NCBI RefSeq assembly: GCF_009659535.1
Contig: NZ_VJZZ01000002.1
Location: forward strand, 557,233-621,232
Length of the DNA: 64,000 nucleotides
From: Aggregicoccus sp. 17bor-14
Lineage (GTDB): Bacteria > Myxococcota > Myxococcia > Myxococcales > Myxococcaceae
Direction of reading: 5' to 3'
Shown: positions 8,773 through 17,337 of the stretch, in pieces
Layout: every line of letters begins with the position of its first letter
Position numbering within the stretch: position 1 is the first letter of the stretch
Translations under genes and position numbers: made by a program
The notes under the pieces: generated by a model
What the model was told of the DNA's origin: nothing
Databases searched by the model: none
What the model saw: the letters and a program-made list of their open reading frames with translations, nothing else

Positions 8773-8964
8773 ATGGAGACCCGAAACGAGCACCCCGGCA
8801 TCCAGCCCGCCGAGGACATGCACGGCCATCCCACCACGGTGCGCGGTGAGCCCGTGGACGGCCTGCCGCTGCGAGGCCCCAACGACGAGGAGGAGCAGGT
8901 GCACGCCGCAGACGACCCGGCTCGCTCCCACGAGCTGCCGGAGGCCGCGCCTTCCGGGGGATAG
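8773..8964 (+). CDS. Small acidic hypothetical protein
   Basis: A 63-residue, highly charged, Pro/Glu/Asp/His-rich protein without a recognisable fold, probably disordered. A GGAG ribosome-binding site lies about ten bases upstream of the ATG, and codon use matches the neighbourhood. The function is not recognised. It is followed by a small hairpin and then the photolyase gene. Confidence 0.5.
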   Translation: METRNEHPGIQPAEDMHGHPTTVRGEPVDGLPLRGPNDEEEQVHAADDPARSHELPEAAPSGG

Positions 8965-8966
8965 CG

Positions 8967-8987
8967 CCTGCCTGCACGCGAGGCAGG
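8967..8987. terminator. Weak hairpin, possible terminator
   Basis: Seven-base arms CCTGCCT and AGGCAGG flank a seven-base loop, starting three bases after the stop of the small acidic gene. No T-tract follows, so termination is only a possibility. Confidence 0.3.
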
Positions 8988-9044
8988 AGTGCAAAAGGAC
9001 GAACGGACGCGTCCAACCGGCAGGCCTGCGCCGTAGCCTTGTGC

Positions 9045-10700
9045 ATGCTCGACCCCCTCTCCGTCGTCCCGCGCGAGCGGCTCAGCGCGCTCAACGAGGT
9101 CCCCGCCGACCCCTCGCGGGACGTGGTCCTCTACTGGCAGGTGATGGCGCGCCGCACGCGCTTCAACTTCGCGCTCGAGTACGCCGTGGCGGCCGCGCGC
9201 GCGTGGAACAGGCCCCTCGTCGTGCTCGAGGCCCTGCGCGCGGGCTACCCCTGGGCGAGTGACCGGCTGCACCGCTTCGCGCTGGACGGGATGCGCGACA
9301 ACGCGGCCGCGTACGGCGCCGCGCGGGTCGCGCACGTGCGCTACGTGGAGCCCGAGCCGGGAGCGGGCCACGGACTGCTCGAGGCGCTCGCGCGCCGCGC
9401 GTGCCTCGTCGTCACGGACGAGTTCCCGGAGTTCTTCCTCCCCCACATGCTGAAGGCCGCCGGCCGCAAGCTCGCGGACCTGGGCGTGCGGCTCGAGGCC
9501 GTGGACGGCAACGGGCTGCTGCCCCTGCGGGTGGCCGAGCGCGCGTGGCCCACGGCGCCGCACTTCCGCCGCATGCTGCAGCACCGGCTGCCCGAGCACC
9601 TCGGGTGGTTCCCGGCCGAGGCGCCGCTGCGCGAGGCGCGCGCCCTGCCTCCGGTGGAGGGCACGCTGAGCCGCTGGCTCGAGGGCGTGCGGGCGAAGTG
9701 GCCCAACCCAGCCGAGGCGCTGATCGGGGAGGACGCCGGCGCGGCGGCGCGCGCGCTCGCGGCGCTGCCCATCGACCACGGCGTGCCCGCCGTGCCCTTC
9801 GAGGGAGGCCCCGAGAAGGGCGGGCGCGTGCTCGCCGGCTTCCTGCAGCGCAAGTTCGACACGTACGCAACGCGCCGCAACGAGGCGGAGGACCCGAGCA
9901 ACAGCGGGCTCAGCCCCTACCTGCACTGGGGCTTCGTCAGCGTGCACGAAGTCTTCGCGGCCATCGCCGAGCGCGAGGACTGGACCCCACTGCGGCTGGC
10001 GCCCAAGCCCACCGGCAAGCGCGAAGGCTGGTGGGGCATGGGCGCGAGCGCGGAGGCCTTCCTCGACGAGCTCGTGACGTGGCGCGAGCTCTCGTACAAC
10101 ACGGCGCACTTCGTGGACGCGCACGACACCTACGGCTCGCTGCCGGAGTGGGCGCGCGCGACCCTGCACGCGCACCGGCGTGACGAGCGCGCCGAGCTCT
10201 TCACGCGCGACGAGCTGGAGGCCGGAGGCACCTACGACGCGCTGTGGAACGCGACCCAGGGCCAGCTGCGCACCGAGGGGCGCATCCACAACTACCTGCG
10301 CATCCTGTGGGGCAAGAAGTTCCTCGAGTGGACGCGGGAGCCGGAGGAGGCGCTCGCCTTCATGCTCCACCTCAACAACCGCTGGGCGCTCGACGGGCGC
10401 AACCCCAACTCCACCGCGGGCATCACCTGGGTGATGGGCCGCTACGACCATGCGTGGCAGGAGCGGCCGGTCATCGGCAAGGTGCGGCCGATGAGCAGCG
10501 CGGCGACCGCACGCAAGATCCGCGTGACGGACTACGTGGCGAAGTACGGCGCCACACTCCCGGGCCGCACCGCATCCCACGCCGACGCCGGGGCCGAGCG
10601 CGGCGAGCCCCCCGCCCCCCGCCGCGAGCGCAAGGTGCCGCGGGACCGCGGGCCCTCGCGAGGAGCCGGCACCTCCAATCTCGACGTCCTGCCGGAGTAG
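9045..10700 (+). CDS. Class II deoxyribodipyrimidine photolyase
   Basis: A 551-residue FAD enzyme expected to split cyclobutane pyrimidine dimers with blue light. The N-terminal antenna-type Rossmann domain carries VVLYWQVMARRTRFNFALEYA, typical of class II enzymes. The C-terminal FAD-binding half has the class II pattern: YDALWNATQGQLRTEGRIHN, YLRILWGKKFLEWT, LNNRWALDGRNPNS, then WQERPVIGKVR. An Arg/Pro-rich tail of about 45 residues extends beyond the core. The ATG at 9045 was chosen; a TTG two codons upstream is possible. It is a single gene with no chromophore gene beside it. Confidence 0.92.
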   Translation: MLDPLSVVPRERLSALNEVPADPSRDVVLYWQVMARRTRFNFALEYAVAAARAWNRPLVVLEALRAGYPWASDRLHRFALDGMRDNAAAYGAARVAHVRYVEPEPGAGHGLLEALARRACLVVTDEFPEFFLPHMLKAAGRKLADLGVRLEAVDGNGLLPLRVAERAWPTAPHFRRMLQHRLPEHLGWFPAEAPLREARALPPVEGTLSRWLEGVRAKWPNPAEALIGEDAGAAARALAALPIDHGVPAVPFEGGPEKGGRVLAGFLQRKFDTYATRRNEAEDPSNSGLSPYLHWGFVSVHEVFAAIAEREDWTPLRLAPKPTGKREGWWGMGASAEAFLDELVTWRELSYNTAHFVDAHDTYGSLPEWARATLHAHRRDERAELFTRDELEAGGTYDALWNATQGQLRTEGRIHNYLRILWGKKFLEWTREPEEALAFMLHLNNRWALDGRNPNSTAGITWVMGRYDHAWQERPVIGKVRPMSSAATARKIRVTDYVAKYGATLPGRTASHADAGAERGEPPAPRRERKVPRDRGPSRGAGTSNLDVLPE

Positions 10701-10812
10701 CGCGGGCGGCTGCGGCGCGCCGCACCCTGAGTGACAGAGCCCGGCGCATCACGAGTCCGTCACGCGCGCCGCGTACACAGGTGGCTCCTCGCTGGTTCCC
10801 GGAGAAGAGCCC

Positions 10813-11268
10813 ATGAAGTCTGCCTGCGCAGTCCTGCTCGCCGCGACGTTGCTCGCGGCGGGCTGTGGTGGTGAGCCGTCGAAGCCCGTGCGCTCGACCA
10901 TCGTGCTCGAGGGAGGCATCTCGGGTGAGTACGAGGCCCGGTCCTCGACCGATGACATCAGCCTCACCGTGGACACGGTGGAGGGCCTGAAGGTCGTGGC
11001 CAACGTGACGGTGTGGTTCGAGGGCGAGCCGCGCGTGGGCACCTTCCACTGCCGGGACCTCTCCAACGCCGTCTGGGGCGCCGTGGACGGCGACGAGGGG
11101 AGCTGGCAGTCCGGCTGCCAGCACCTGAACCCCGGCGACCTCACGCTCGAGGTCCTCTCGGTGGAGCGCGACGGGGACGGCTACGTGCTGCACGGTTCTG
11201 CGGTGGGCGTGGCCGCGCCCTTCCAGTCGCTGGTGACGGGCCCGCTCACGGTCAACGCAGTGTTCTGA
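10813..11268 (+). CDS. Hypothetical lipoprotein
   Basis: A 151-residue exported protein with a typical type II signal peptide. The lipobox is LAAGC around residues 14-18, followed by GGEPSK. The mature part is rich in beta-type sequence and has two further cysteines (FHCRD and QSGCQH). No family was recognised. It sits 112 nt after the photolyase gene and 27 nt before the serine hydrolase gene, so it may be cotranscribed with the latter. Confidence 0.7.
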   Translation: MKSACAVLLAATLLAAGCGGEPSKPVRSTIVLEGGISGEYEARSSTDDISLTVDTVEGLKVVANVTVWFEGEPRVGTFHCRDLSNAVWGAVDGDEGSWQSGCQHLNPGDLTLEVLSVERDGDGYVLHGSAVGVAAPFQSLVTGPLTVNAVF

Positions 11269-11295
11269 GGGCACACGGGGTAGGGTGCGCAGCCC

Positions 11296-12402
11296 ATGCG
11301 GACCTCTGGAATCCTGCGCACGCTCGCCGCCCTTCTCCTCATCTCCCTGCCGGCGCTCGCCAGGACGCCGCGCGCGCTCATCGAGGACTTCACCAAGGAG
11401 CAGGACTTCCAGGGCGTGGTGCTGCTCGCGCGCGGCGGGAAGGTGCTGCACGCGGGCGCCTACGGGCACGCGGACTTCGAGGCCCACCGGCGCACCTCGC
11501 TCGAGACGCGCTACCAGCTCGGCTCCATCTCGAAGCTCGTCGCCTCCATCGTCGTCCTGAAGCTCGTGGACGAGGGGAAGCTCTCGCTCACCGCGCCCAT
11601 CGCCACGTACCTGCCCGACTACCGCGCCGACAGCGGCGCGAAGGTGACGCTGCACCACCTGCTCTCGCATACGAGCGGCGTGCCGAACGACCTCGTTGCG
11701 TCCTTCAAGAAGGACCCGTCCATCGCCACGCTGGACCTGTCGATGGACGAGGCCGTGAAGCGCTTCGCCAGCGGCGACCTCGCCTTCGAGCCGGGCGCGC
11801 GCTTCGACTACTCGCACTCCAACTGGGTGCTGGTGAAGGCAATCATCGAGCGGGTGACGGGCCGCACCTATGCGCAGGAGGTGCAGCGCGTGCTGCTGCG
11901 CCCGCTGAGGCTGAAGAGCGCAGGCATCTTCACGGGCGACTTCGCACGCGTGCCCCGTGCCGCACAGGGCTACTCCGCCATCCACCCGGCGCCGAAGCGC
12001 GGAGGCACCCCCAACCCCTCGTTCATCGAGTGCGCGGGCGGCTACTACAGCAGCGCGAAGGACCTGCTCACCCTGACGCGCGCGGTGTACGGCGGGAAGG
12101 TGCTCTCGGCGGACGCACTGAAGCGGCTCACCACCGTGTACGTGCCGGAGGAGGCCTACAGCTACGGCGGGCGCATGCGCACGCTCACGCTCGGTGGCAG
12201 GGAGAAGCAGGCCGCGTGGCACACGGGCTCGAACGGGCCGTTCCGCTCGCGCCTCAGCCACGTGCTCGGAGACGACCTGACCTTCATCGTCCTGAGCAAC
12301 GCCAACGCCAGCCTGGATGCGACCCAGACCCTCGCCGAGCAGGTGCTGGCGGCGGTGGCGCCCGCGGGTCGCTCTCCGGGCGGCGCGTCCGCCAGGCCGT
12401 GA
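11296..12402 (+). CDS. Secreted serine hydrolase of the beta-lactamase/DD-peptidase superfamily
   Basis: A 368-residue protein with an N-terminal signal peptide (hydrophobic to about residue 22, ending near ALA-R). The beta-lactamase-family SxxK motif is S77-I-S-K80 in YQLGSISKLVAS. The YxN-type element appears in FDYSHSNWVL, and HTGSNGPF near the C-terminus is the equivalent of the KTG/HTG box. This group includes class C beta-lactamase relatives, D-aminopeptidases and esterases, and most do not confer resistance. It probably acts in the periplasm on peptides or esters. Confidence 0.87.
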   Translation: MRTSGILRTLAALLLISLPALARTPRALIEDFTKEQDFQGVVLLARGGKVLHAGAYGHADFEAHRRTSLETRYQLGSISKLVASIVVLKLVDEGKLSLTAPIATYLPDYRADSGAKVTLHHLLSHTSGVPNDLVASFKKDPSIATLDLSMDEAVKRFASGDLAFEPGARFDYSHSNWVLVKAIIERVTGRTYAQEVQRVLLRPLRLKSAGIFTGDFARVPRAAQGYSAIHPAPKRGGTPNPSFIECAGGYYSSAKDLLTLTRAVYGGKVLSADALKRLTTVYVPEEAYSYGGRMRTLTLGGREKQAAWHTGSNGPFRSRLSHVLGDDLTFIVLSNANASLDATQTLAEQVLAAVAPAGRSPGGASARP

Positions 12403-12478
12403 CGACGCGCCGCGAGAGGATTTGCGGGGGCGCCCTTTCTCCCACCGCATGCTCCCGAATAGTGTCTCGCGCCCGACC

Positions 12479-13810
12479 ATGCTCCGCTCACTCGCCCTGT
12501 TGGTACTCCTGTCCGTCCCCGCATTCGCCGCGCCCACCCTGCCGCCGCTGGAGAGTCAGTCTCCGCTGTCGCTGGACCAGGTGGTGCAGGGCGCACTCAC
12601 GGTCGAGGACCGCCCGCGCATCGATGGCAGTCCCTCCCCCTACGCCCAGGACGCGTTCCGCTTCCAGGGCAAGAAGGGTCAGCGCGTGCGCCTGGTGCTG
12701 CAGTCCTCGGAGTTCGACCCCGAGCTGACCCTGAACCTCGGAGGCACCGAGCCTGCGGCGCAGGCCTACGGCCACGGGGCGCGCAGCGACGACGGCGAAC
12801 CCGAGCAGTCCGAACCGGCGCAGCTGGAGGTGACACTGCCCGCCAGTGGCACCTGGACGGTGCTGGTGAGCAACAGCCGGCAAGGCCAGCTGGGGCGCTA
12901 CGCGCTGCGCCTGTCGCTCGTGCCGGGAACGTATCCGGTGCCCACGCTGGAGGCGCAGGTCGAGCCGATGCAGCTGGGGCAAGTGGTGCGCGGGCGCCTG
13001 GACGAGACGGACGCCCTCACCAAGGACTGGGGGCGCAGCGACGTCTACCGCTTCGAGGGCCACGAGGGACAGCGGGTCGTGGTGGCCCTGCCCATGGACT
13101 CGAACGCTGCGCGCGCGAGCCTGCACTTCGGCAGTCGCGAGACGGAGTCGCTGTCGAGCATCGGTGGACTGTCCGCGGTCACCATCTACGAGCTCGAGGG
13201 CAAGCGCATGCTCGGCTTCAAGTACGACCTCCCCAAGGATGGCACGTACTTCGTCGTCGTCCAGCCGGGCAGCAACGGCTGGACGCCCGGGGCGGACTAC
13301 CTCGTGCAGGTGTACGACCTGAACCAGGGCGAGCCCCAGGAGCAAGCGGCGCAGCCGCACGCGGCGGAGCAGGAGGGCGCTTCCGGCGGCGGTGACATGG
13401 GCGCCTTCGCCTTCGGCTTCGGCGGCGGCAGCCTCGCGGACGCGTCGTACTTCTCGTTCAGCGGCCTCTTCCACATGGGCAAGCAGCTCACTCCGTCCGT
13501 GGGCGTGGGGGGCGGCGCCGCCCTGTCCCTCCAGGACGTGGAGGACGAGACCTTCTACGGCGTGCTGGCGGGGCCCACGCTGCGGTGGGGCGCGCCGGAC
13601 GACCTCAGCCTCACGCTCCTGGTGGGGCCCTCGTTCTACTTCGGCACGCTCCCGGACCCGGATGCCTCCTCGCTCGGCGTCGGCGGGCGCGTGGACCTGT
13701 GCGTCATCAGCTCGAACGGGTTCTGCCTCGGCGGCTTCGCCGCGGGTCAGCTGCACGGCGGGCTCGATCCCAACCTGCAGTACGGCGTGACGATCGGCGC
13801 GCAGTGGTGA
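12479..13810 (+). CDS. Secreted protein with two PPC-like domains and a beta-rich C-terminus
   Basis: A 443-residue exported protein with a signal peptide ending near AFA-APT. Two pre-peptidase C-terminal-like domains follow at about residues 30-155 and 160-285. Each has the F/YRFEGxxGQRV strand, and the typical closing pattern is seen as GTWTVLVSN and GTYFVVVQPG. A short Gln/Ala/Gly-rich linker leads to a ~150-residue glycine-rich, alternating hydrophobic part ending in YGVTIGAQW, which resembles an outer-membrane beta-barrel. No protease domain is present, so this is not a peptidase. It may be a surface-anchored binding protein. Confidence 0.72.
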   Translation: MLRSLALLVLLSVPAFAAPTLPPLESQSPLSLDQVVQGALTVEDRPRIDGSPSPYAQDAFRFQGKKGQRVRLVLQSSEFDPELTLNLGGTEPAAQAYGHGARSDDGEPEQSEPAQLEVTLPASGTWTVLVSNSRQGQLGRYALRLSLVPGTYPVPTLEAQVEPMQLGQVVRGRLDETDALTKDWGRSDVYRFEGHEGQRVVVALPMDSNAARASLHFGSRETESLSSIGGLSAVTIYELEGKRMLGFKYDLPKDGTYFVVVQPGSNGWTPGADYLVQVYDLNQGEPQEQAAQPHAAEQEGASGGGDMGAFAFGFGGGSLADASYFSFSGLFHMGKQLTPSVGVGGGAALSLQDVEDETFYGVLAGPTLRWGAPDDLSLTLLVGPSFYFGTLPDPDASSLGVGGRVDLCVISSNGFCLGGFAAGQLHGGLDPNLQYGVTIGAQW

Positions 13811-13817
13811 GCGGTCG

Positions 13818-13839
13818 CGCCGCTCCTGCGGGAGCGGCG
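13818..13839. terminator. GC-rich hairpin, probable terminator
   Basis: Nine-base arms CGCCGCTCC and GGAGCGGCG with a four-base loop start seven bases after the stop of the PPC-domain gene. The U-tract is minimal (TT). It lies between convergent genes and could serve both. Confidence 0.5.
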
Positions 13840-13910
13840 TTGCCTCCCTCGTCGAGTGCGCAGGAGGTGCGCGAGCGGATGGACGCCCCGGAGGCCTGAC
13901 GCAGCCCTGG

Positions 13911-14435
13911 CTACCCGAGCCCTTCCTCGTCCTCGTCAGGAAGAGACCGACCGAGCTGCTCCTCGGCGAGCGCGCGCAGCTCGGAAACATCCGAGAGGGC
14001 GAGCAGGGCACCAACGGCCATTTGTCCACGGGCCAGGGCCAGCGCTCCGAGGAGCGAGCGGAGGGTCAGCGGATCCTGCTCGGTGCGCAGGTCCGCGAGC
14101 GCCAGGTCGAACAGCTCGCGCCAGGCCTGCGCGTACGCCTGCCGGCACCAATCCGGGAGCGGAGGGTTGTCCTCGGCATGCCGCTCGACCTCGATGGTCG
14201 AGAGCAGGCCGTAGAGGTTCCAGTCTCGGCGGGCCCACCCCTTGGCGATGCGTACCAGGTGCGGGACCGCAGCGTAGGACGCCTCGTCGACGTCTCCCTG
14301 GTGGTGCAGCTCGTTCCAGAGCTCTTCCCAGACGTGCGCGCCACGCTGCATGCGCTGGAGGGTCACGGCGGCATTGTAGGGCGTTCGATATCCGCCCCTC
14401 AGCGTCTTCCACTTCGGGTCATCCAAGGTCAGCAT
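13911..14435 (-). CDS. Conserved hypothetical protein, helical-repeat type
   Basis: A 174-residue, helix-rich, Trp-rich, soluble acidic protein without signal peptide. Visible landmarks are DDPKWKTLRGGYRTPYNAAV at the N-terminus, VWEELWNELHHQGDV, and SYAAVPHLVRIAKG. This pattern occurs in a family of uncharacterised bacterial proteins, some next to toxin or SMI1-type genes, so an immunity-like role is conceivable but unproven. No toxin gene is adjacent here. The ATG at 14433-14435 has GGAGGT six bases upstream and was preferred over an ATG six codons earlier. Confidence 0.7.
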   Translation of the reverse strand: MLTLDDPKWKTLRGGYRTPYNAAVTLQRMQRGAHVWEELWNELHHQGDVDEASYAAVPHLVRIAKGWARRDWNLYGLLSTIEVERHAEDNPPLPDWCRQAYAQAWRELFDLALADLRTEQDPLTLRSLLGALALARGQMAVGALLALSDVSELRALAEEQLGRSLPDEDEEGLG

Positions 14436-14453
14436 TGCGGCACCTCCGCACAT

Positions 14454-14494
14454 CCCTCACCCCGACCCTCTCCCAGGGGGAGAAGGGGCAATGA
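14454..14494. repeat. Candidate dispersed intergenic repeat
   Basis: The string CCCTCACCCCGACCCTCTCC followed by an A and GGGGGAGAAGGGG resembles the short palindromic intergenic repeats (CCCTCACCCCGGCCCTCTCCC...GAGAGGG) common in high-GC proteobacterial genomes. Only one copy is visible in this window, so repeat status is inferred. Confidence 0.4.
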
Positions 14495-14515
14495 CGCGGC
14501 TTCGTCAGGGAGCCT

Positions 14516-15724
14516 TCAGGCGCGCTCCAGCACCACCGCGATGCCCTGGCCCACGCCGATGCACAGGGTGACGAGGGCATAGCGCCCGCCCGAGCGCTGC
14601 AGCTGGCGCGCGGCCGTGAGCGCGAGCCGCGCCCCCGAGGCACCGAGCGGATGGCCCACCGCAATCGCGCCGCCGTTCGGGTTCACGCGGCTGTCCTCCG
14701 CGCTCACGCCCAGCTGCTGCAGGCAGCCCAGCACCTGCACCGCGAAGGCCTCGTTCAGCTCGACCACGTCCATCTGCGCGAGCGTGAGCCCCGCGCGCTC
14801 CAGCGCCTTGCGCGAGGCGGGCACCGGCCCCAGCCCCATGGTGCGCGGCGCCACGCCCGCGACGGCCGCACTGACCACGCGCGCGAGCGGCTTCACCCCC
14901 GCGCGCTCACCCACCGCGCGCGTGCCCACCAGCAGCGCCGCCGCGCCGTCGTTGATGCCCGAGGCGTTGCCCGCCGTCACCACACCGCCCTCGGAGAGCG
15001 GGCGCAGTGCGGAGAGCTTCTCCAGCGTGGTCTCGGGTCGCGGGTGCTCGTCCGCCGTCACCGTGCCCGCCTTGCGCCCGGGCAGCTGCACCGGCACCAG
15101 CTCGCCCTCGAAGAAACCATCCGCCAGCGCCGCGGCGTACTTGCGCTGGGAGGCCAGCGCGAAGCGGTCGCTCGCCTCGCGCGTGAGGCCCAGCTCGCGC
15201 GCCACGTTCTCCGCCGTCTGCGGCATGGTGTCGGTGCCGAAGCCCTCCTCGAGGCGCGGGTTGGGAAAGCGCACGCCCAGGGTGGTGTCGTAGATGCGCG
15301 CGTCGCGGCTGTAGGCTGCCTCGCCCTTGGCCACGGCGAAGGGCGCGCGGCTCATGCTCTCCACGCCGCCGGCGACGAAGAGCTCGCCCTGGCCCAGCGC
15401 CGCCGCGCGCGCCGCGTCCGCCACGGCCGCGAGCCCACTGCCGCACAGCCGGTTCACCGTGAGGCCCGCGACCTCCACGGGCAGCCCCGCGAGCAGCAGC
15501 GCGTGGCGCGCCACGTCGCGGCTGTCCTCTCCGGACTGGTTCGTGCAGCCGGCAATGACATCCTCCACTTGCTCCGGCTTGAAACCGCTGCGCGCCAGCA
15601 GCGCACGGATGCAGCCCGCGAGCAGGTCGTCGGGGCGCACGGGGGCGAGCGCGCCGGCGTGGCGGCCGAAGGGGGTGCGCAGGCCGTCGTAGAGGAAGGC
15701 GTCGAGCGGGGCAGTGACGGGCAC
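14516..15724 (-). CDS. Acetyl-CoA acyltransferase, 3-oxoadipyl-CoA thiolase type
   Basis: A 402-residue thiolase. Cys94 in VNRLCGSGLAAV is the acyl-accepting nucleophile. The C-terminal GGAIAVGHPLGASGAR and LCIGVGQG supply the catalytic His and second Cys. The blocks DDVIAGCTNQSGEDSRDVAR-like and GGVESMSRAPF match the PcaF/PaaJ branch, which cleaves 3-oxoadipyl-CoA (and 3-oxo-5,6-dehydrosuberyl-CoA) in phenylacetate and aromatic breakdown, more closely than biosynthetic thiolases. A GTG start at 15722-15724 places it 4 nt after the PaaH-like gene, so the two are one operon. Substrate specificity remains inferred. Confidence 0.88.
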   Translation of the reverse strand: MPVTAPLDAFLYDGLRTPFGRHAGALAPVRPDDLLAGCIRALLARSGFKPEQVEDVIAGCTNQSGEDSRDVARHALLLAGLPVEVAGLTVNRLCGSGLAAVADAARAAALGQGELFVAGGVESMSRAPFAVAKGEAAYSRDARIYDTTLGVRFPNPRLEEGFGTDTMPQTAENVARELGLTREASDRFALASQRKYAAALADGFFEGELVPVQLPGRKAGTVTADEHPRPETTLEKLSALRPLSEGGVVTAGNASGINDGAAALLVGTRAVGERAGVKPLARVVSAAVAGVAPRTMGLGPVPASRKALERAGLTLAQMDVVELNEAFAVQVLGCLQQLGVSAEDSRVNPNGGAIAVGHPLGASGARLALTAARQLQRSGGRYALVTLCIGVGQGIAVVLERA

Positions 15725-15728
15725 GGGT

Positions 15729-17255
15729 TCAACCCTCCGGAGTGAGCAGCGAGGCGCCGAGCCGCGCGCGGCGCGAGAGCCAGAGGCTGGGCCTGTAGCG
15801 CGGATCTCCCGTCGCGGCGAGCAGCGCCTGGAGGATGTGCAGCACGCGCAGCGGGCCCAGGGCATCGCCCCACGCGAGCGGCCCGCGCGGATAGCCCAGC
15901 CCCAGCGTCACGGCGGCGTCGATGTCCGAGGGGCTCGCGATACGCTGCTGCGCGATGTCACAGGCCACGTTCACCACGCAGGCGAGCACGCGCTGCGCGA
16001 CGAAGCCCGGGCTGTCGTGGATGCGCGAGACGGGGGTGCCATCTGCCGAGAGCAGCGTGACGGCGGAGGCGAGGAACCCGGGCCGCGTCACCGGCGTGCT
16101 CATCACCGTGCGCCGGCGCTCGAGCCCGTGCAGCAGGTCCACCGCCACGCAGCGCTCCGCGTCCAGCCCGAGCGCGAGTGCCGTGGAGGTGGCATCGCGC
16201 CCCAGGGGCGCGAGCAGCAGCAGGGCCTCGGCGGAGGGCCTCGCCGCCTCCTCCAGCGTCCAGCCCGCTGCGCGCACCCGCGCCTGCAGGAGCTCGAGCG
16301 CCGCGGGCTCCTGGGCGCACGCCCACACGGGCCGCTTCTCTCCTGCGGGAAGGGGAGGGGGCTCGGCGGGAGGCAGCGCCTTGCCGCCCTCGTAGCGGTA
16401 GAAGCCCTCGCCGCTCTTGCGGCCCAGGAGCCCCGCCTCGAGCCGGCTGCGCAGCACGTACGAGGGGCGGAAGCGCGGCTCCTCGTAGAACTGCGTGTAC
16501 ACGGACTCCATCACCGGGTGGCTCACGTCCAGGCCCACGAGGTCCAGCAGCTCGAAGGGGCCCATGCGAAAGCCCGCGGCCTCGCGCAGCACGCGGTCCA
16601 GCTCCCAGAAGGGGGCGACGCCCTCCTGCAGCAGCCGAAGCGCCTCGGTGCCGTAGGCGCGCCCCGCGTGGTTCACGAGGAAGCCCGGCGTGTCCGAGGC
16701 GCGCACCGCGCGGTGCCCCGTGCGCCCCACCAGCGCCTGCAGTGCGTCCACCACCTGGGGCTCGGTGCGCGCCCCCGCCACCACCTCCACCACCTTCATC
16801 AGGGGCACGGGGTTGAAGAAGTGCAGGCCCGCCACGCGCCCCGGCTTCGCGCAGGCCGCGGCAATCGCGGTGACGGAGAGCGAGGACGTGTTCGTGGCGA
16901 GCACGCAGCCCGGGCCCACCACCGCCTCGAGCCGCGCGAAGAGGGCGCGCTTCACCTCGAGGTCCTCCACCACTGCCTCCACCACCACGTCGCAGCCGGC
17001 GAGCGCGGCCTCCCTGCCCACGGGCTGCAGCCGCGCCACGGTCGCGCTCGCGGCGGCCTCGGCGAGCTTGCCCTTGGCCACCAGCGCCTCGAGCGCCGCG
17101 GCCACGGAGGCCCGCGCTTCTTCGGCCGCCCCGGCGCGCGCATCGAGCAGGCGGACGTGGATGCCCGCCGCGGCCGCGAGCTGGGCAATCCCGCGCCCCA
17201 TGGTGCCGGCACCCACCACGCCCAGGACCAGGTCGCTGCGCTGCGCATCCAGCAC
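15729..17255 (-). CDS. 3-hydroxyacyl-CoA dehydrogenase, 3-hydroxyadipyl-CoA (PaaH) type
   Basis: A 508-residue NAD-dependent dehydrogenase. The N-terminal Rossmann motif is VVGAGTMGRGIAQ. The catalytic His is in GLHFFNPVPLMKVVEVV. Two C-terminal 3HCDH modules follow: one around SDTPGFLVNHAGRAYG and one around HDSPGFVAQRVLACVVN. This double C-domain and the ~505-residue length are characteristic of PaaH/PaaC in phenylacetate degradation, in contrast to the ~290-residue single-domain butyryl-type enzyme. The GTG start at 17253-17255 has GGGAGG six bases before it. It is divergent from the IclR regulator and cotranscribed with the thiolase. Confidence 0.88.
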   Translation of the reverse strand: MLDAQRSDLVLGVVGAGTMGRGIAQLAAAAGIHVRLLDARAGAAEEARASVAAALEALVAKGKLAEAAASATVARLQPVGREAALAGCDVVVEAVVEDLEVKRALFARLEAVVGPGCVLATNTSSLSVTAIAAACAKPGRVAGLHFFNPVPLMKVVEVVAGARTEPQVVDALQALVGRTGHRAVRASDTPGFLVNHAGRAYGTEALRLLQEGVAPFWELDRVLREAAGFRMGPFELLDLVGLDVSHPVMESVYTQFYEEPRFRPSYVLRSRLEAGLLGRKSGEGFYRYEGGKALPPAEPPPLPAGEKRPVWACAQEPAALELLQARVRAAGWTLEEAARPSAEALLLLAPLGRDATSTALALGLDAERCVAVDLLHGLERRRTVMSTPVTRPGFLASAVTLLSADGTPVSRIHDSPGFVAQRVLACVVNVACDIAQQRIASPSDIDAAVTLGLGYPRGPLAWGDALGPLRVLHILQALLAATGDPRYRPSLWLSRRARLGASLLTPEG

Positions 17256-17277
17256 GTGGAGCCTCCCGCTGCAGAAG

Positions 17278-17304
17278 TTTCGCAGTGCGAAATGCAGTTT
17301 CGCA
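17278..17304. promoter_or_regulatory. Candidate IclR-family operator (palindrome plus extra half-site)
   Basis: TTTCGCAGTGCGAAA (17278-17292) is a perfect 7-1-7 palindrome. A third TTTCGCA half-site follows at 17298-17304. The cluster lies in the 115-bp divergent region between the PaaH-like and IclR genes, directly upstream of a -35-like element. Binding by the neighbouring IclR protein is inferred from this position. Confidence 0.65.
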
Positions 17305-17308
17305 TGCG

Positions 17309-17337
17309 TTGACCGTCACGGTACCGACCCCTATGGT
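17309..17337 (+). promoter_or_regulatory. Putative promoter of the IclR-family gene
   Basis: TTGACC (17309-17314) and TATGGT (17332-17337) are separated by exactly 17 nt, ending 33 nt before the IclR start codon. The spacing and elements fit a sigma-70-type promoter, placed just downstream of the palindromic half-sites. Confidence 0.55.

Noticed and set aside
9005..9014. GGACGCGTCC palindrome upstream of the photolyase gene
   Set aside because: Ten-base GC-only palindromes are frequent in this composition. No promoter elements or second site support a regulatory role.
11296..12402. Antibiotic-resistance beta-lactamase
   Set aside because: The protein has the SxxK fold, but this large family consists mostly of peptidases and esterases. 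Nothing here points to a true resistance enzyme.
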